A stretch of 64,000 bases of DNA from Domibacillus enclensis (GTDB lineage Bacteria > Bacillota > Bacilli > Bacillales > Domibacillaceae), in contig NZ_FTLX01000001.1 of assembly GCF_900156125.1 (NCBI RefSeq), positions 372,001-436,000 of the forward strand, read 5' to 3'. Shown piece after piece: positions 1 to 8,838 of this stretch (position 1 is the stretch's first letter; each line of letters opens with the position of its first letter). A program made the translations under genes and the position numbers. The notes beneath the pieces were generated by a model, which was not told the origin of the DNA, ran no database searches, and was given only the letters and a program-made list of their open reading frames with translations.

Positions 1-870
1 TTGAATCTGGTTTTTCAAAAACTCGCGCGCCAGCCGGTTCACTTCCACCGTCGCACTCCTTCTAATGTTAAGCGGTTCGTTAACGACCGGTGGATTGTAA
101 AACACAAAATGCTTCCGGCCCCGCGGTGCTCCGTTGTTATCAATCAAGCGCATCGGGCTGCCGGTCAGTGCTTCGGCCAGTTCCTTCGGGTTGGCGATGG
201 TGGCCGATGTGCAAATAAACTGAGGACTGCTGCCGTAAAAAGCACAGATTCTTTTTAACCGTCTCAGCACATTGGCGACATGGCTGCCAAAAACGCCCCG
301 GTACGTATGAAGCTCATCAATCACGATGTATTTCAGGTTTTCAAATAAGCTGACCCATTTCGTATGATTGGGCAAAATGGCTGAATGCAGCATATCTGGA
401 TTTGTCATCACAATATGACCGGCCTGTCTCACCTTTTGCCGAATGGCCGGTGATGTATCGCCGTCATATGTAAAACTTTTAATATCCGCACCCATTTCTT
501 CAATGATTTCGTTCAGCTCACTTTTTTGGTCCTGGGCCAGCGCTTTTGTCGGAAACAAATATAATGCACGGCTTGTGGAGTCCTCTGCAATCTGCTCCAA
601 AACGGGCAGGTTGTAGCAAAGTGTTTTTCCAGAAGCGGTCGGGGTGACGGCGACGATATTCTCTCCCTTCTGGACCGCTTCAAAGGCAGCATGCTGATGG
701 GTATATAATTCACGAATTCGCCGTGTCTCCAGGGCTTGACGAAGCTTTTCATCAATGGTGTCCGGCAGCGGCCTTGTTTTCGCCTCCACAGGCTCCAGTT
801 CATGCCAGTGAATGACATTTTCATCATCACGCAGCTCTGCAATAAGATCTGCCAGTGTTTTTTTCCACAT
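1..870 (-). CDS. mrfA: MrfA (YprA) DNA repair helicase, N-terminal part
   Basis: The minus-strand frame is open from an ATG at 870 (RBS GAGGTGAGG just upstream) to the window edge, giving the first 290 residues; the C-terminal part lies outside. The helicase core is visible: Walker A region VTPTASGKTLCYN, YLFPTKALAQDQ (motif Ia), TNPDMLH, the DEAH-like box IDELHTYRG (motif II) and the CTSATIANP segment (motif III). This closely matches my recollection of B. subtilis MrfA, an SF2 helicase acting with the exonuclease MrfB in repair of mitomycin C lesions. mrfB would be expected just beyond the window. The identification is firm; the full length is unknown. Confidence 0.93.
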   Translation of the reverse strand, partial: MWKKTLADLIAELRDDENVIHWHELEPVEAKTRPLPDTIDEKLRQALETRRIRELYTHQHAAFEAVQKGENIVAVTPTASGKTLCYNLPVLEQIAEDSTSRALYLFPTKALAQDQKSELNEIIEEMGADIKSFTYDGDTSPAIRQKVRQAGHIVMTNPDMLHSAILPNHTKWVSLFENLKYIVIDELHTYRGVFGSHVANVLRRLKRICAFYGSSPQFICTSATIANPKELAEALTGSPMRLIDNNGAPRGRKHFVFYNPPVVNEPLNIRRSATVEVNRLAREFLKNQIQ

Positions 871-940
871 CTTCCTCACCTCATTTTCAAATGGTTTCTC
901 TTTTTATCTATTCTATCGAACAAACGATCTTTTTAAAAGC

Positions 941-966
941 AAAAAAAAGAACGCACCCGGGCGCTC
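941..966 (-). terminator. Rho-independent terminator after yppE
   Basis: On the minus strand a GC-rich stem (GAGCGC pairing with GCGTTC, loop around CCGGG) is followed by eight T residues. It lies directly after the yppE stop codon and separates that gene from mrfA. Confidence 0.7.
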
Positions 967-967
967 C

Positions 968-1318
968 TTACGCGTGCATTCCTTTTTGAAGCGACTCCAG
1001 TACATACAGCGCTGAATCGGCCGACTGAATGAACTTCGCTTTTCCTGTATCAAAAAAATGAGCATGCGCTCCTACACGACGAGCGTTATCAGCTGCCTGG
1101 ACAATTTGAGCTGTGTGAACATATTTTTGCGGCTGCTCTTGTAAAAATGCAAGCGCCTCTCGTTCCCACTGATCCGCCGCTTCATCTACCCTGTCCGCAA
1201 ACGGCTTGACCGTGTTGAAAAAGTCCGCTGCTTCTTTTGTCTCTCGATGGTGAGCATAAATGGATTTTGCTTCTTCTATTAATTCATGCAATGCAATCGT
1301 GCTTTCTCGTAAAGCCAC
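968..1318 (-). CDS. yppE: YppE family protein (DUF1798)
   Basis: A 116-residue, mostly helical soluble protein with a GTG start preceded by AAGGGGT. The segment DFFNTVKPFADRVDE and the later motif around YVHTAQI match the conserved core of B. subtilis YppE (DFFTEVKPFADHADE, KHIHP), and the position next to mrfA is the same. No biochemical role is known for this family, and nothing here suggests an enzyme active site. It probably shares a transcript with the small gene upstream (start 1561) and ends at the terminator near 941. Confidence 0.82.
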   Translation of the reverse strand: MALRESTIALHELIEEAKSIYAHHRETKEAADFFNTVKPFADRVDEAADQWEREALAFLQEQPQKYVHTAQIVQAADNARRVGAHAHFFDTGKAKFIQSADSALYVLESLQKGMHA

Positions 1319-1333
1319 TCGTTACCCCTTCTT

Positions 1334-1561
1334 TCACATAGAACCGGCTGCCGGCTTTAATGAATGAGCAGCATCCCCGCATAAAAAACGGGCTCCCTCT
1401 TCCACTAACAACAAACGATTATGAAGGTGTTCTGTTCGAATTCGAAACCCGGCAATCTTGCGGCTTCGCTCATTTGCTACACTCATCTTCAACCGGCGCT
1501 CAAGCTCTAACGTATCTTTCTCCAATTCGACCAGCCGCTCCATCCACTCTTCTTTCGTCAT
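1334..1561 (-). CDS. Small coiled-coil protein of unknown function
   Basis: A 75-residue protein starting at the ATG at 1561, chosen because GGGGTGGAG lies seven bases upstream; an in-frame start three codons earlier lacks such a site. The N-terminal half (WMERLVELEKDTLELERRL) is a strongly charged heptad-like helix, so a short coiled coil is likely. Its position in front of yppE matches where B. subtilis has another small ypp gene (yppD), but I cannot confirm homology. No catalytic motif is visible. Confidence 0.6.
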   Translation of the reverse strand: MTKEEWMERLVELEKDTLELERRLKMSVANERSRKIAGFRIRTEHLHNRLLLVEEGARFLCGDAAHSLKPAAGSM

Positions 1562-1673
1562 CGACTCCACCCCTTTGCCGTAGTATAGAAAGGAATTCGT
1601 CAGAAAGGGAAGAGTTCCTTCCCACCTGACAAAACTAGTGAAGAAGAGTCAAAGAAGGGAATGGTACGACAAA

Positions 1674-2153
1674 TTATGCGAAAGTCATCCCTTTTTTCTT
1701 CATTAAATATTGGAGCGCACTCCGAAAGGTTAAAAAGGTGTTCAAATCGGTTCGCAGCTGCAATCCGCTGGTCATTAATGTCTGCGTAAAGCCTGGCGTG
1801 AAGCCAACGAAAAACGTTTCCGCTCCCATTAAGTTTAAAGAATTGACCAGATTGTCGATCGACTGCCCGATCACCTCCATTTGATCGATTTCGTTTTTGG
1901 AGATCGCGGTGAAATCGATAATAACGGTTTCGACAGACTGTTCATAGCAGGCATTCAGCAGGACAGAAATGATCGTTTCAAACCGCTCCTGAGACAGCTT
2001 GCCTGTGATTGGAACTAAAATCGTTTCCGGAATGATAGACGGAATAATAGGTGCTGACACGTCTTGGACAAGCTGTTTATATTCGGCCAGTTCTTCTTTT
2101 AATAAACGGATCTCTTCTTGTAAAGCAGAAAGATCCTCTTGCTTTTTACTCAT
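1674..2153 (-). CDS. STAS-domain protein, RsbR-like without sensor domain
   Basis: A 159-residue protein. Residues 5-30 form a charged coiled-coil-like helix, followed by the linker SAPIIPSIIPETILVPITG, typical of the join between sensor and STAS domains in stressosome RsbR/RsbS proteins, then a STAS domain to about residue 150. Of the two phospho-acceptor threonines in the RsbR STAS domain, the second seems kept (GFTPGFTQTLM), while the first falls on isoleucine in KNEID. No globin-like or PAS sensor domain precedes it. It may be a minor stressosome partner, but that is inference. Its stop is about 100 bp from the neighbouring small gene, and it diverges from recU. Confidence 0.8.
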   Translation of the reverse strand: MSKKQEDLSALQEEIRLLKEELAEYKQLVQDVSAPIIPSIIPETILVPITGKLSQERFETIISVLLNACYEQSVETVIIDFTAISKNEIDQMEVIGQSIDNLVNSLNLMGAETFFVGFTPGFTQTLMTSGLQLRTDLNTFLTFRSALQYLMKKKGMTFA

Positions 2154-2317
2154 ATTGGCTCACCTGCTTTATCATCTTCATTCTATTTTAATATAGGGAC
2201 CTCCATCCTGCAATCCACCCCCTAAAAAAAAAGGCCCAAAGCAATACGTCTTTTCAAACAGGCGATTTGTTCGCTCATATGGTATGATATTGATTGGATT
2301 CAAGAGGAGGGAAAAAG

Positions 2318-2923
2318 ATGGCGATCCGCTATCCGAATGGAAAAAAATATGCGCAGTCTGATCAGGCAGGCAGCACAAAGCCACTGAAAAAAAATTCATT
2401 ATTTTCAAACCGTGGCATGACGCTTGAAGAAGATATTAACGAATCAAACGCGTATTATTTAAGCCGCAACCTGGCTGTCATTCACAAAAAACCCGTGCCT
2501 GTTCAAATCGTTCGAGTTGATTACCCTGCAAGAAGCGCAGCTGTTATTAAAGAAGCGTACTTCCGGCAGGCCTCTACGACAGATTATAACGGGGTTTATA
2601 AAGGAAAGTATATTGATTTTGAAGCGAAGGAAACGAATCATACATCGTCGTTTCCGCTGAAAAATTTTCATGCCCACCAAATTTCACATATGAAACAGGT
2701 TGAAGAGCACGGAGGCATTGCGTTTGTCCTTATCCGCTTTTCCAAAACGGATGAACTATTTCTTCTCCCCTTTGCGGCTTTATATGATTTTTGGCTTCGA
2801 ATGACTGATGGCGGCCGTAAATCTATCACAAAAGAGGAGATTGAAAACCGGAGCAGGTCACTGAAGCTTGGGCTTTCACCGCGCATTCCCTATTTGCAAG
2901 CGGTGGATCACGTATACTTTTAA
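2318..2923 (+). CDS. recU: RecU Holliday junction resolvase
   Basis: A 201-residue resolvase. I start it at the ATG at 2318 because GAGGAGG sits seven bases upstream and the protein then begins MAIRYPNGK as in B. subtilis RecU; an in-frame TTG at 2294 lacks support. The nuclease core is intact: [30 protein letters not shown], and the metal-site region [19 protein letters not shown], followed by [11 protein letters not shown]. RecU cleaves four-way junctions during recombination with RuvAB. It is divergent from the STAS gene and lies 26 bp before ponA, the conserved recU-ponA pair. Confidence 0.97.
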   Translation: MAIRYPNGKKYAQSDQAGSTKPLKKNSLFSNRGMTLEEDINESNAYYLSRNLAVIHKKPVPVQIVRVDYPARSAAVIKEAYFRQASTTDYNGVYKGKYIDFEAKETNHTSSFPLKNFHAHQISHMKQVEEHGGIAFVLIRFSKTDELFLLPFAALYDFWLRMTDGGRKSITKEEIENRSRSLKLGLSPRIPYLQAVDHVYF

Positions 2924-2949
2924 TTTTTGAAAGCGAGGAAAAAAGACAC

Positions 2950-5649
2950 ATGTCTGATGAATACAAATCAAGAACCGAGAAGCGGAGCCAGCAAAAGAAA
3001 AAACCAGCCCGCTCCCCGAAAAAAACAAAAACGAAAAAAGCGCCAGCTTCTAAAAAGCGGTCGATTGTCAAACGGATTATTCTCGGTGCATTTTTAGTCG
3101 CATTGCTTGTCCTAATCGGCGGAGCCGGCCTTTTTGCCTATTATGTGAAAGACACACCTGAAATTGATGAAGCGATGCTGAAAGATCCGATTTCATCCAA
3201 AATTAACGCTGATGACGGCTCCCTGCTGACGAATATCGGCTCCGAGCGCCGTGAATATGTCGAGTACGATGACATCCCTGTGCTCGTGCGTGATGCGTTT
3301 ATCGCCACGGAAGACAGCCGTTTCTTTGAACATAAAGGGATTGATCCGATTCGTCTCGGTGCTGCGGTTATGAAAAACGTGACCGATGGCTTTGGCTCGC
3401 AAGGTGCGAGTACGATCACACAGCAGGTGGTTAAGCTCTCCTTCCTGTCATCGGATAAAACGCTAAAGCGGAAAGCGCAGGAAGCATATCTTGCCTACAA
3501 GCTGGAGCAGGAATACTCAAAAGAAGAAATTTTTGAAATGTATGTGAACAAAATTTACATGTCAGGACCGATTAATGGAGTGAAAGCAGCCGCCGATTAT
3601 TATTTCGGCAAAGAATTAAGCGAGCTGTCTTTGCCTGAAGCAGCGTATCTTGCGGGCATGCCACAAAGCCCGAACAACTATAATGCATTTACAAACCCTG
3701 AAAATGCAGAAAAACGGAAAGACGTCGTTCTGTCTCTCATGAACCAGCACGATAAAATTTCCGCAGCTGAAATGGAAGAAGCGCAAGATCAGAACATTAC
3801 AGACTTTCTATTGGATGAACCGGTCAGCAAGTCCGGAGTAGATCCGGAATACGATGCGTTTGTTGACCTGGTCATCGAGGAAGTAGAAGCCATGGGCTAC
3901 AACGCATATACAGACGGTTTAACGATTGAAACAACGCTCGACAAAGAAGCGCAGGAATATATGTACCAGCTTCTGAACAGCGATGAATACGTTAATTATC
4001 CAAGTGACTTGTTCCAGGCGGGCATTGCGTTGACGGATACGCAAACCGGCGCCATCCGGGCGCTTGGCGGCGGCCGGAACCAGGAAGTGCAGCGCGGCTT
4101 AAACTATGCAACTGATATTAAACGGCAGCCGGGTTCTACAATAAAGCCGATTCTTGATTATGGACCGGCGATTGAATATTTGAAATGGTCAACGTATGAG
4201 CAAATCGAAGACAGCCCGCTGCAATACTCCGGCGGCGGCTCTGTTGGAAACGCCGGCGGCTCGTATGCAGGCATGATGTCGATGCGTGATGCACTTGCCC
4301 GTTCAAAAAATACTGCAGCGGTCCGTACCTTCCAGGAGGTCGGATTTGAGGATGCGTATGAATTCGCCGGCAAACTGGGCATCAACCTTGAAAACGAATA
4401 TGAATCGTATGGCATTGGCGCTATGGACGGCGATGAAGGCATTTCGCCGCTGCAAATGGCAGGTGCTTACAGTGCATTCGGAAACGGCGGCATTTATAAC
4501 GAGCCTCATACAGTCACAAAAGTGACATTGGCCGACGGAACCGTTGTCGAAAATGACATCACCTCCGAACCGGCAATGAGCGATTACACCGCCTATATGG
4601 TTACTGACATGCTCAAAAGTGTAGTGGATTACGGAACAGGTACGGCAGCCAATATCCCGTCTCTTCACATGGCAGGGAAAACAGGCACGACCAATTATAC
4701 AGATGATGAACTTCAAAAGTATGACTTCCCATCCAGTGCGTCGCCGGATGCATGGTTTGTCGGCTATACGACCAATTATACAGCCGCTATCTGGACCGGC
4801 TATGAAAGCCGGACCGAATATTTATCAAAGGAAAGCCAGCAAATTGCAAAAGAACTCTTTAAGCAGCTGATGACGGAAGTATCTGAAGGTGTGGATACGC
4901 CTGATTTTGAAAAACCGGACAGTGTGCTTGAGCTTCCGATCGTAAAAGGGTCGAATCCAGCTGTTGTGGCGGGAAGCGGCGTTTCGGACAGCAACAAAAC
5001 CTACGAATTGTTTATTCGCGGAGAACAGCCGAAACGAACGACGCCGGTTGAAGAGCCGGAAGAAGATGAGGAAGAAGAGCAGGAGGAAGAACAGCCCGAA
5101 GAAGAAACAGCGAGCGGCAGCATTACCGGCTTATCTGCTTCTGCCGATGCGAGCGGCAATATGTCCGTATCGTGGGGCTACAGCGGTGACGGCAGTCCAA
5201 CCTTCAGCGTCTCAAATGGACAGGAAACGCAGTCGATTGGCGGCTTCTCTACCGTATTTGGCGGTGGCCAGCCGGGTGAAACATACTCGATCACGGTAAC
5301 AGCGACAGTAGATGGCGAGAGCATCGATTCCGCTTCAACGTCTGTCACGATTCCAGGCGGCGAACCAGCGGAACCGGAAGAGCCTGAACCAGAGCCGGAA
5401 CCTGAACCGACACCGGAGCCAGCTGAGCCAGAACCGGAACCAGAGCCGGAACCAGAGCCAGAGCCTGAACCGGCACCCGAGCCCGAAGAACCGCAAACCG
5501 AACAACCGGCCAACGGCAATTCAGGTAATAATGGCGGCAATGATGACGCCACCGGGAACTCTTCCGGCAACATCGAAAACGGCAATGGGTCAACCCAGAG
5601 CAACGGCTCACAGGACACTGAGCCAACAGAAGAAGCACCAGCCGAATAA
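2950..5649 (+). CDS. ponA: Class A penicillin-binding protein 1 (PBP1a/1b)
   Basis: An 899-residue bifunctional peptidoglycan glycosyltransferase/DD-transpeptidase. A very basic cytoplasmic N-terminus is followed by one membrane segment at about residues 41-65. The GT51 domain shows the catalytic ATEDSRFFEHKG (E121) and the QGASTITQQ motif. The transpeptidase has all three motifs: STIK with active serine S396, SKN at 452-454 and KTG at 577-579. Next come an acidic linker (about 700-720), an Fn3-like domain and, from about 800, a run of Glu-Pro dipeptides, then a Gly/Asn/Ser-rich tail. B. subtilis PonA is also long with a low-complexity tail; this Glu-Pro stretch is notable. Transcribed with recU and ended by the hairpin at 5656. 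Confidence 0.97.
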   Translation: MSDEYKSRTEKRSQQKKKPARSPKKTKTKKAPASKKRSIVKRIILGAFLVALLVLIGGAGLFAYYVKDTPEIDEAMLKDPISSKINADDGSLLTNIGSERREYVEYDDIPVLVRDAFIATEDSRFFEHKGIDPIRLGAAVMKNVTDGFGSQGASTITQQVVKLSFLSSDKTLKRKAQEAYLAYKLEQEYSKEEIFEMYVNKIYMSGPINGVKAAADYYFGKELSELSLPEAAYLAGMPQSPNNYNAFTNPENAEKRKDVVLSLMNQHDKISAAEMEEAQDQNITDFLLDEPVSKSGVDPEYDAFVDLVIEEVEAMGYNAYTDGLTIETTLDKEAQEYMYQLLNSDEYVNYPSDLFQAGIALTDTQTGAIRALGGGRNQEVQRGLNYATDIKRQPGSTIKPILDYGPAIEYLKWSTYEQIEDSPLQYSGGGSVGNAGGSYAGMMSMRDALARSKNTAAVRTFQEVGFEDAYEFAGKLGINLENEYESYGIGAMDGDEGISPLQMAGAYSAFGNGGIYNEPHTVTKVTLADGTVVENDITSEPAMSDYTAYMVTDMLKSVVDYGTGTAANIPSLHMAGKTGTTNYTDDELQKYDFPSSASPDAWFVGYTTNYTAAIWTGYESRTEYLSKESQQIAKELFKQLMTEVSEGVDTPDFEKPDSVLELPIVKGSNPAVVAGSGVSDSNKTYELFIRGEQPKRTTPVEEPEEDEEEEQEEEQPEEETASGSITGLSASADASGNMSVSWGYSGDGSPTFSVSNGQETQSIGGFSTVFGGGQPGETYSITVTATVDGESIDSASTSVTIPGGEPAEPEEPEPEPEPEPTPEPAEPEPEPEPEPEPEPEPAPEPEEPQTEQPANGNSGNNGGNDDATGNSSGNIENGNGSTQSNGSQDTEPTEEAPAE

Positions 5650-5655
5650 CGAACA

Positions 5656-5687
5656 AACCCCCTGATCGCGATGATCAGGGGGTTTTC
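5656..5687. terminator. Bidirectional terminator between ponA and ypoC
   Basis: A perfect stem, CCCCCTGATC and GATCAGGGGG with a GCGAT loop, is flanked by A-rich and T-rich ends. It lies between the converging ponA and ypoC genes and could stop transcripts from both sides. Confidence 0.9.
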
Positions 5688-5704
5688 GTATTTCATTCTC
5701 TCGA

Positions 5705-6175
5705 TCATGTACGGCGAGAGCTTTTAAGCAGCTGGACGGCCGATGCTTTTTTCAGTTCTGTCATGAGCTCGATTAATTGCCGGTAGGCCATATACGTGTA
5801 CGGACGGCTGTCGATATACGTAAACCGTTCCAAAAAGTTTATCGGCTTTACCATTAAATCCGGCTCTTTTTCCATCCATAGCACCGGTGCCGCTGGCTGA
5901 TTGTTCGCCCAGAAAAGAGCCATAAAAAACAGCGCCAGGAGTGTGTCTACTTCCTCTTTGACGTCCTTGCTTCTGGCCAGCTGTTTTTCTTCCAGCTGTT
6001 TTACGGCCTGCTCCCACGCTTCCTGAAGCAACGGCAGACCGTTTTTTTCCTGCTCCCACGGCTTTTCCCCGTTCAACTCATAACGAAAATACGGATACTC
6101 GGATAAAGACGCCGGAAGCTCCGCTTGTGAATCAGGTGAAAAGTACCGGAGCTCTTCTGGTATGTTCACGGTCAT
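5705..6175 (-). CDS. ypoC: YpoC family protein
   Basis: A 156-residue soluble protein following nth in the same position as B. subtilis ypoC. Its ATG overlaps the nth stop region by four bases, with GGAGGG eight bases upstream inside nth, so translation is probably coupled. Features include a Trp/Pro-rich middle segment (FWANNQPAAPVLWMEKEPD) and a helical C-terminus. No catalytic motif is recognisable and the family function is unknown. It is the last gene of the dnaD-nth-ypoC operon. Confidence 0.78.
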   Translation of the reverse strand: MTVNIPEELRYFSPDSQAELPASLSEYPYFRYELNGEKPWEQEKNGLPLLQEAWEQAVKQLEEKQLARSKDVKEEVDTLLALFFMALFWANNQPAAPVLWMEKEPDLMVKPINFLERFTYIDSRPYTYMAYRQLIELMTELKKASAVQLLKSSRRT

Positions 6176-6831
6176 GTTCTTTTCCCTCCAAGCTTCATTC
6201 GTTTCTTTCCTTCACGGCATATGTCGAGAAGCGGGCACTCCGGACAGTTTGGCGACTGCGCTTTACAATGATAGCGGCCGAAAAAAATCATCCGGTGATG
6301 CGTATCTGACCATTCTTCCATCGGGATCTTGCGCATTAATGTGTTTTCTACCTCTGTCACACTGTCCTTCCAGCGGCAAAAGCCGAGCCGCTTTGAAATC
6401 CGCTCCACATGGGTGTCTACCGCAATCGCCGGAACACCAAAGGCGACGGATGCAACGACATTCGCTGTTTTCCGGCCTACGCCAGGAAGCTTCACGAGCT
6501 CATCCTGGGTTTCCGGAACGATACCGCCCATTTCTTCCAGCAGCAGCCGGGACATCTTTTGAATGTTTTTTGCTTTATTCCGGTACAAGCCGATCGACCG
6601 GATGTCCTGCTCCAGCTCTTCAAGCGGCACTGCCAGGTAATCCTCTGGCGTCTTATATTTTTGAAACAGGTTTTTTGTTACTTTATTTACGAGTGCGTCT
6701 GTACACTGCGCAGACAGCGCAACCGCAATGACAAGCTCAAACGGGTTTTTATGATTTAATTCGCAGTGGGCTCCGGGAAACATTTCCGCAAATGTATCCA
6801 GACAGCGCCGAATTTGTGTTTTGTTCAGCAT
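6172..6831 (-). CDS. nth: Endonuclease III
   Basis: A 219-residue DNA glycosylase/AP lyase for oxidised pyrimidines. The helix-hairpin-helix motif LPGVGRKTANVV carries the catalytic lysine; the catalytic aspartate lies in AVDTHVERISKRLG. The C-terminal iron-sulfur loop has the full C-x6-C-x2-C-x5-C spacing, so a 4Fe-4S cluster is expected. The ATG at 6831 has AAGGAGAA upstream. It follows dnaD by 12 bp and overlaps ypoC by 4 bp, as in B. subtilis. Confidence 0.97.
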   Translation of the reverse strand: MLNKTQIRRCLDTFAEMFPGAHCELNHKNPFELVIAVALSAQCTDALVNKVTKNLFQKYKTPEDYLAVPLEELEQDIRSIGLYRNKAKNIQKMSRLLLEEMGGIVPETQDELVKLPGVGRKTANVVASVAFGVPAIAVDTHVERISKRLGFCRWKDSVTEVENTLMRKIPMEEWSDTHHRMIFFGRYHCKAQSPNCPECPLLDICREGKKRMKLGGKRT

Positions 6832-6842
6832 GTTCGTTCTCC

Positions 6843-7529
6843 TTACTGCTCCAGCCAGTTATAAAAAGGCACTGCCTGCTCCGAGCGGGATACTTGTTCC
6901 ATAGCGGCCGGCTTCCGGAACTTTTTACCCTGCTCCCGGGCCTGTTCAACCGTTTTAATCCCTTGTTTTTTCCACTCAAATAAAATCCGGTCAATGTAGC
7001 GGAAGTTCAGCTTCATCGATAAAACAGCTTCACGAAGCGCTGCTTTAATAACTGACGGTGAATGGCCGTCCTGGTCAATCCAGAGCGCCAGTGTTTCACA
7101 TTCAATGGAGGACAGCGGCCGCCCGAATTCTTCCTCAAACAAGCTGTATAAATCCTTTTCCTCTGTCATCGCCTGCTGGACAGACTGACCGCGTGCTTCC
7201 GATTCAAAAAGAGCCACAAGCTTGTTCCATAACGGCTCCAGCGAGTAAGATTCATAGCCGGTCTGGCTTCCCTGTTCAATTTCCACCACCTGCTTTTGCA
7301 GCAGCTTTTTCACGCAGCCTGCACACTCAGACGCCGTGATCGACATCCGGTTAGACAGCTCTTCAAAACTCGGAAACAGAATTCCCTTCTGGCTGTATGA
7401 ATAAATATGAAGAAGCAGCATCATTTCCTGCTCATTTAACGATAGCTTTTTATAGTTTTCAAGCAGCACATTCGGTACACTTGTAGACCCTTGCTCCATC
7501 CAGTGAATCATGATCTCTTTGTCTTTCAT
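6843..7529 (-). CDS. dnaD: DnaD primosome/replication initiation protein
   Basis: A 228-residue protein with the DnaD two-domain layout: an N-terminal winged-helix oligomerisation domain (from about residue 10) and the C-terminal DnaD/DnaB2-type domain (FEEEFGRPLSSIECETLALW, then FRYIDRILFEWKKQGI), ending PFYNWLEQ as in B. subtilis. I use the ATG at 7529, which has AGGTGGGG upstream; seven extra in-frame codons lie before it. A perfect TATAAT at 7562-7567 (minus) is a likely -10 box, though its -35 is weak. It helps load the replicative helicase at oriC and restart sites. Confidence 0.94.
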   Translation of the reverse strand: MKDKEIMIHWMEQGSTSVPNVLLENYKKLSLNEQEMMLLLHIYSYSQKGILFPSFEELSNRMSITASECAGCVKKLLQKQVVEIEQGSQTGYESYSLEPLWNKLVALFESEARGQSVQQAMTEEKDLYSLFEEEFGRPLSSIECETLALWIDQDGHSPSVIKAALREAVLSMKLNFRYIDRILFEWKKQGIKTVEQAREQGKKFRKPAAMEQVSRSEQAVPFYNWLEQ

Positions 7530-7576
7530 TTTCCCCACCTCGACCTTTTGCAATGCTTCATATTATACTAGCTGGA

Positions 7577-7613
7577 TGAAAAAAAGAAAAGCCGCCCGAT
7601 TGGACTGCTTTTC
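7577..7613 (-). terminator. Terminator after aspB
   Basis: On the minus strand GAAAAGCAGTCC and GGGCGGCTTTTC form an imperfect stem with a short AATC loop followed by a T run. It separates aspB from dnaD. Confidence 0.8.
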
Positions 7614-7622
7614 TTCATCTTG

Positions 7623-8816
7623 TTACCCTTTTTGGTTTGATTTCACATAATCGGCGATGCGGTCAACCGCTTTTTCCAGCAGTTCAAGCGACGTCGCATA
7701 CGATAAGCGAATATTCGGAGGCGTGCCGAAACCGCTGCCCGGTACGACGGCTACGTTTGCTTCCTCTAGGAGCGCAGTAACAAAGGCATCCACGCTGTCG
7801 TGGCCCGTTGCGTTTGCCGCTTCGGTTACATTCGGATACAAATAAAAGGCACCTTGCGGCTTCAAGCACGTTACGCCTGGAATAGCAGATAATTTTGCAT
7901 GAATAATGTTCATGCGCTCTTCAAATGCTTTTTTCATGACCTCTACCGGCTCTTGTGTGCCTGTGTACGCCGCAATCGCCCCGTATTGGGCCGTTGACGT
8001 CGGGTTGGACGTTGAATGGCTTGCAAGGTCCGTCATTGCTTTAATGACCTGTGCATTTCCTGCTGCGTAGCCAATGCGCCAGCCTGTCATCGAGTGAGAT
8101 TTGGATACGCCATTGATGATAATCGTTTGCTCTTTTAATTCAGATGATAGTTCGGCAATGGATACGTGCTTGTTGCTGCCGTACACCAATTTTTCATAAA
8201 TTTCATCTGATACAATCCAAATATTGTGCCGAATCGCCACTTCCCCAAGCGCCTGCAGCTCTTCAGCTGAATACAGCATACCTGTCGGGTTGGATGGCGA
8301 GTTAATAATAACGGCTTTTGTCCGGTCCGTAATCGACGCTTCCAGCTGCTCCGGCGTAATTTTAAAATCGTTTGATTCTGCACCGTCCACATAAACCGGA
8401 ACGCCATCCGCTAGCTTCACCTGCTCCGGATAACTCACCCAATACGGTGTTGGGATAATCACTTCATCTCCCTCATTGAGGATGACCTGGAATAAGTTAT
8501 AAAGTGCGTGCTTCGCGCCTGTGGTCACGATAATTTCGTTGGGCTTGTATGTAATTCCCTGGTCCTGCTTGAATTTCCCGATAATGGCGTCCTTCAGCTC
8601 TGCTACGCCGCCAGCCGGTGTATACTTTGTTTGTCCGTCCTTCAGCGATTCATACGCTGCTTCGATAATGTGCTCCGGTGTATTAAAGTCAGGCTCTCCC
8701 GCGCCAAGCCCGATCACGTCGATTCCCTGCGCTTTCATTTCTTTTGCTTTTGCCGTGATGGCAAGTGTTGTGGAAGGAGTTAATGCTTTTACGCGTTCTG
8801 CTAATTGTACGTCCAT
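7623..8816 (-). CDS. aspB: Aspartate aminotransferase (class I, PLP)
   Basis: A 397-residue transaminase making aspartate from oxaloacetate and glutamate. The PLP lysine lies in INGVSKSHSMTGWRIGY; other family marks are GLGAGEPDF, NSPSNPTG and DEIYEKL. The start at 8816 puts MDVQLAERV at the N-terminus with GGAG upstream; two earlier in-frame ATGs are less likely. It agrees closely with B. subtilis AspB and sits in the same dinG-ypmA-ypmB-aspB order, ending at the hairpin near 7577. Confidence 0.95.
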   Translation of the reverse strand: MDVQLAERVKALTPSTTLAITAKAKEMKAQGIDVIGLGAGEPDFNTPEHIIEAAYESLKDGQTKYTPAGGVAELKDAIIGKFKQDQGITYKPNEIIVTTGAKHALYNLFQVILNEGDEVIIPTPYWVSYPEQVKLADGVPVYVDGAESNDFKITPEQLEASITDRTKAVIINSPSNPTGMLYSAEELQALGEVAIRHNIWIVSDEIYEKLVYGSNKHVSIAELSSELKEQTIIINGVSKSHSMTGWRIGYAAGNAQVIKAMTDLASHSTSNPTSTAQYGAIAAYTGTQEPVEVMKKAFEERMNIIHAKLSAIPGVTCLKPQGAFYLYPNVTEAANATGHDSVDAFVTALLEEANVAVVPGSGFGTPPNIRLSYATSLELLEKAVDRIADYVKSNQKG

Positions 8817-8838
8817 GAATCGATTCTCCATTCTATTA

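Noticed and set aside
513-842. A 109-codon minus-strand reading frame inside mrfA
   Set aside because: It lies in another frame of the mrfA coding sequence, which matches a known helicase throughout.
2154-2317. LexA (SOS) box before recU
   Set aside because: I looked for the CGAAC-N4-GTTCG pattern here and before dinG and found no convincing match.
5380-5490. Possible tandem-repeat or CRISPR-like array
   Set aside because: It is the in-frame Glu-Pro codon repeat of ponA, with no spacers and no cas genes nearby.
5178-5708. A 176-codon minus-strand frame with Gly-Ser repeats opposite ponA
   Set aside because: It is the antisense reading of the Glu-Pro tail and Fn3-like region of ponA; the repeat pattern explains its length.
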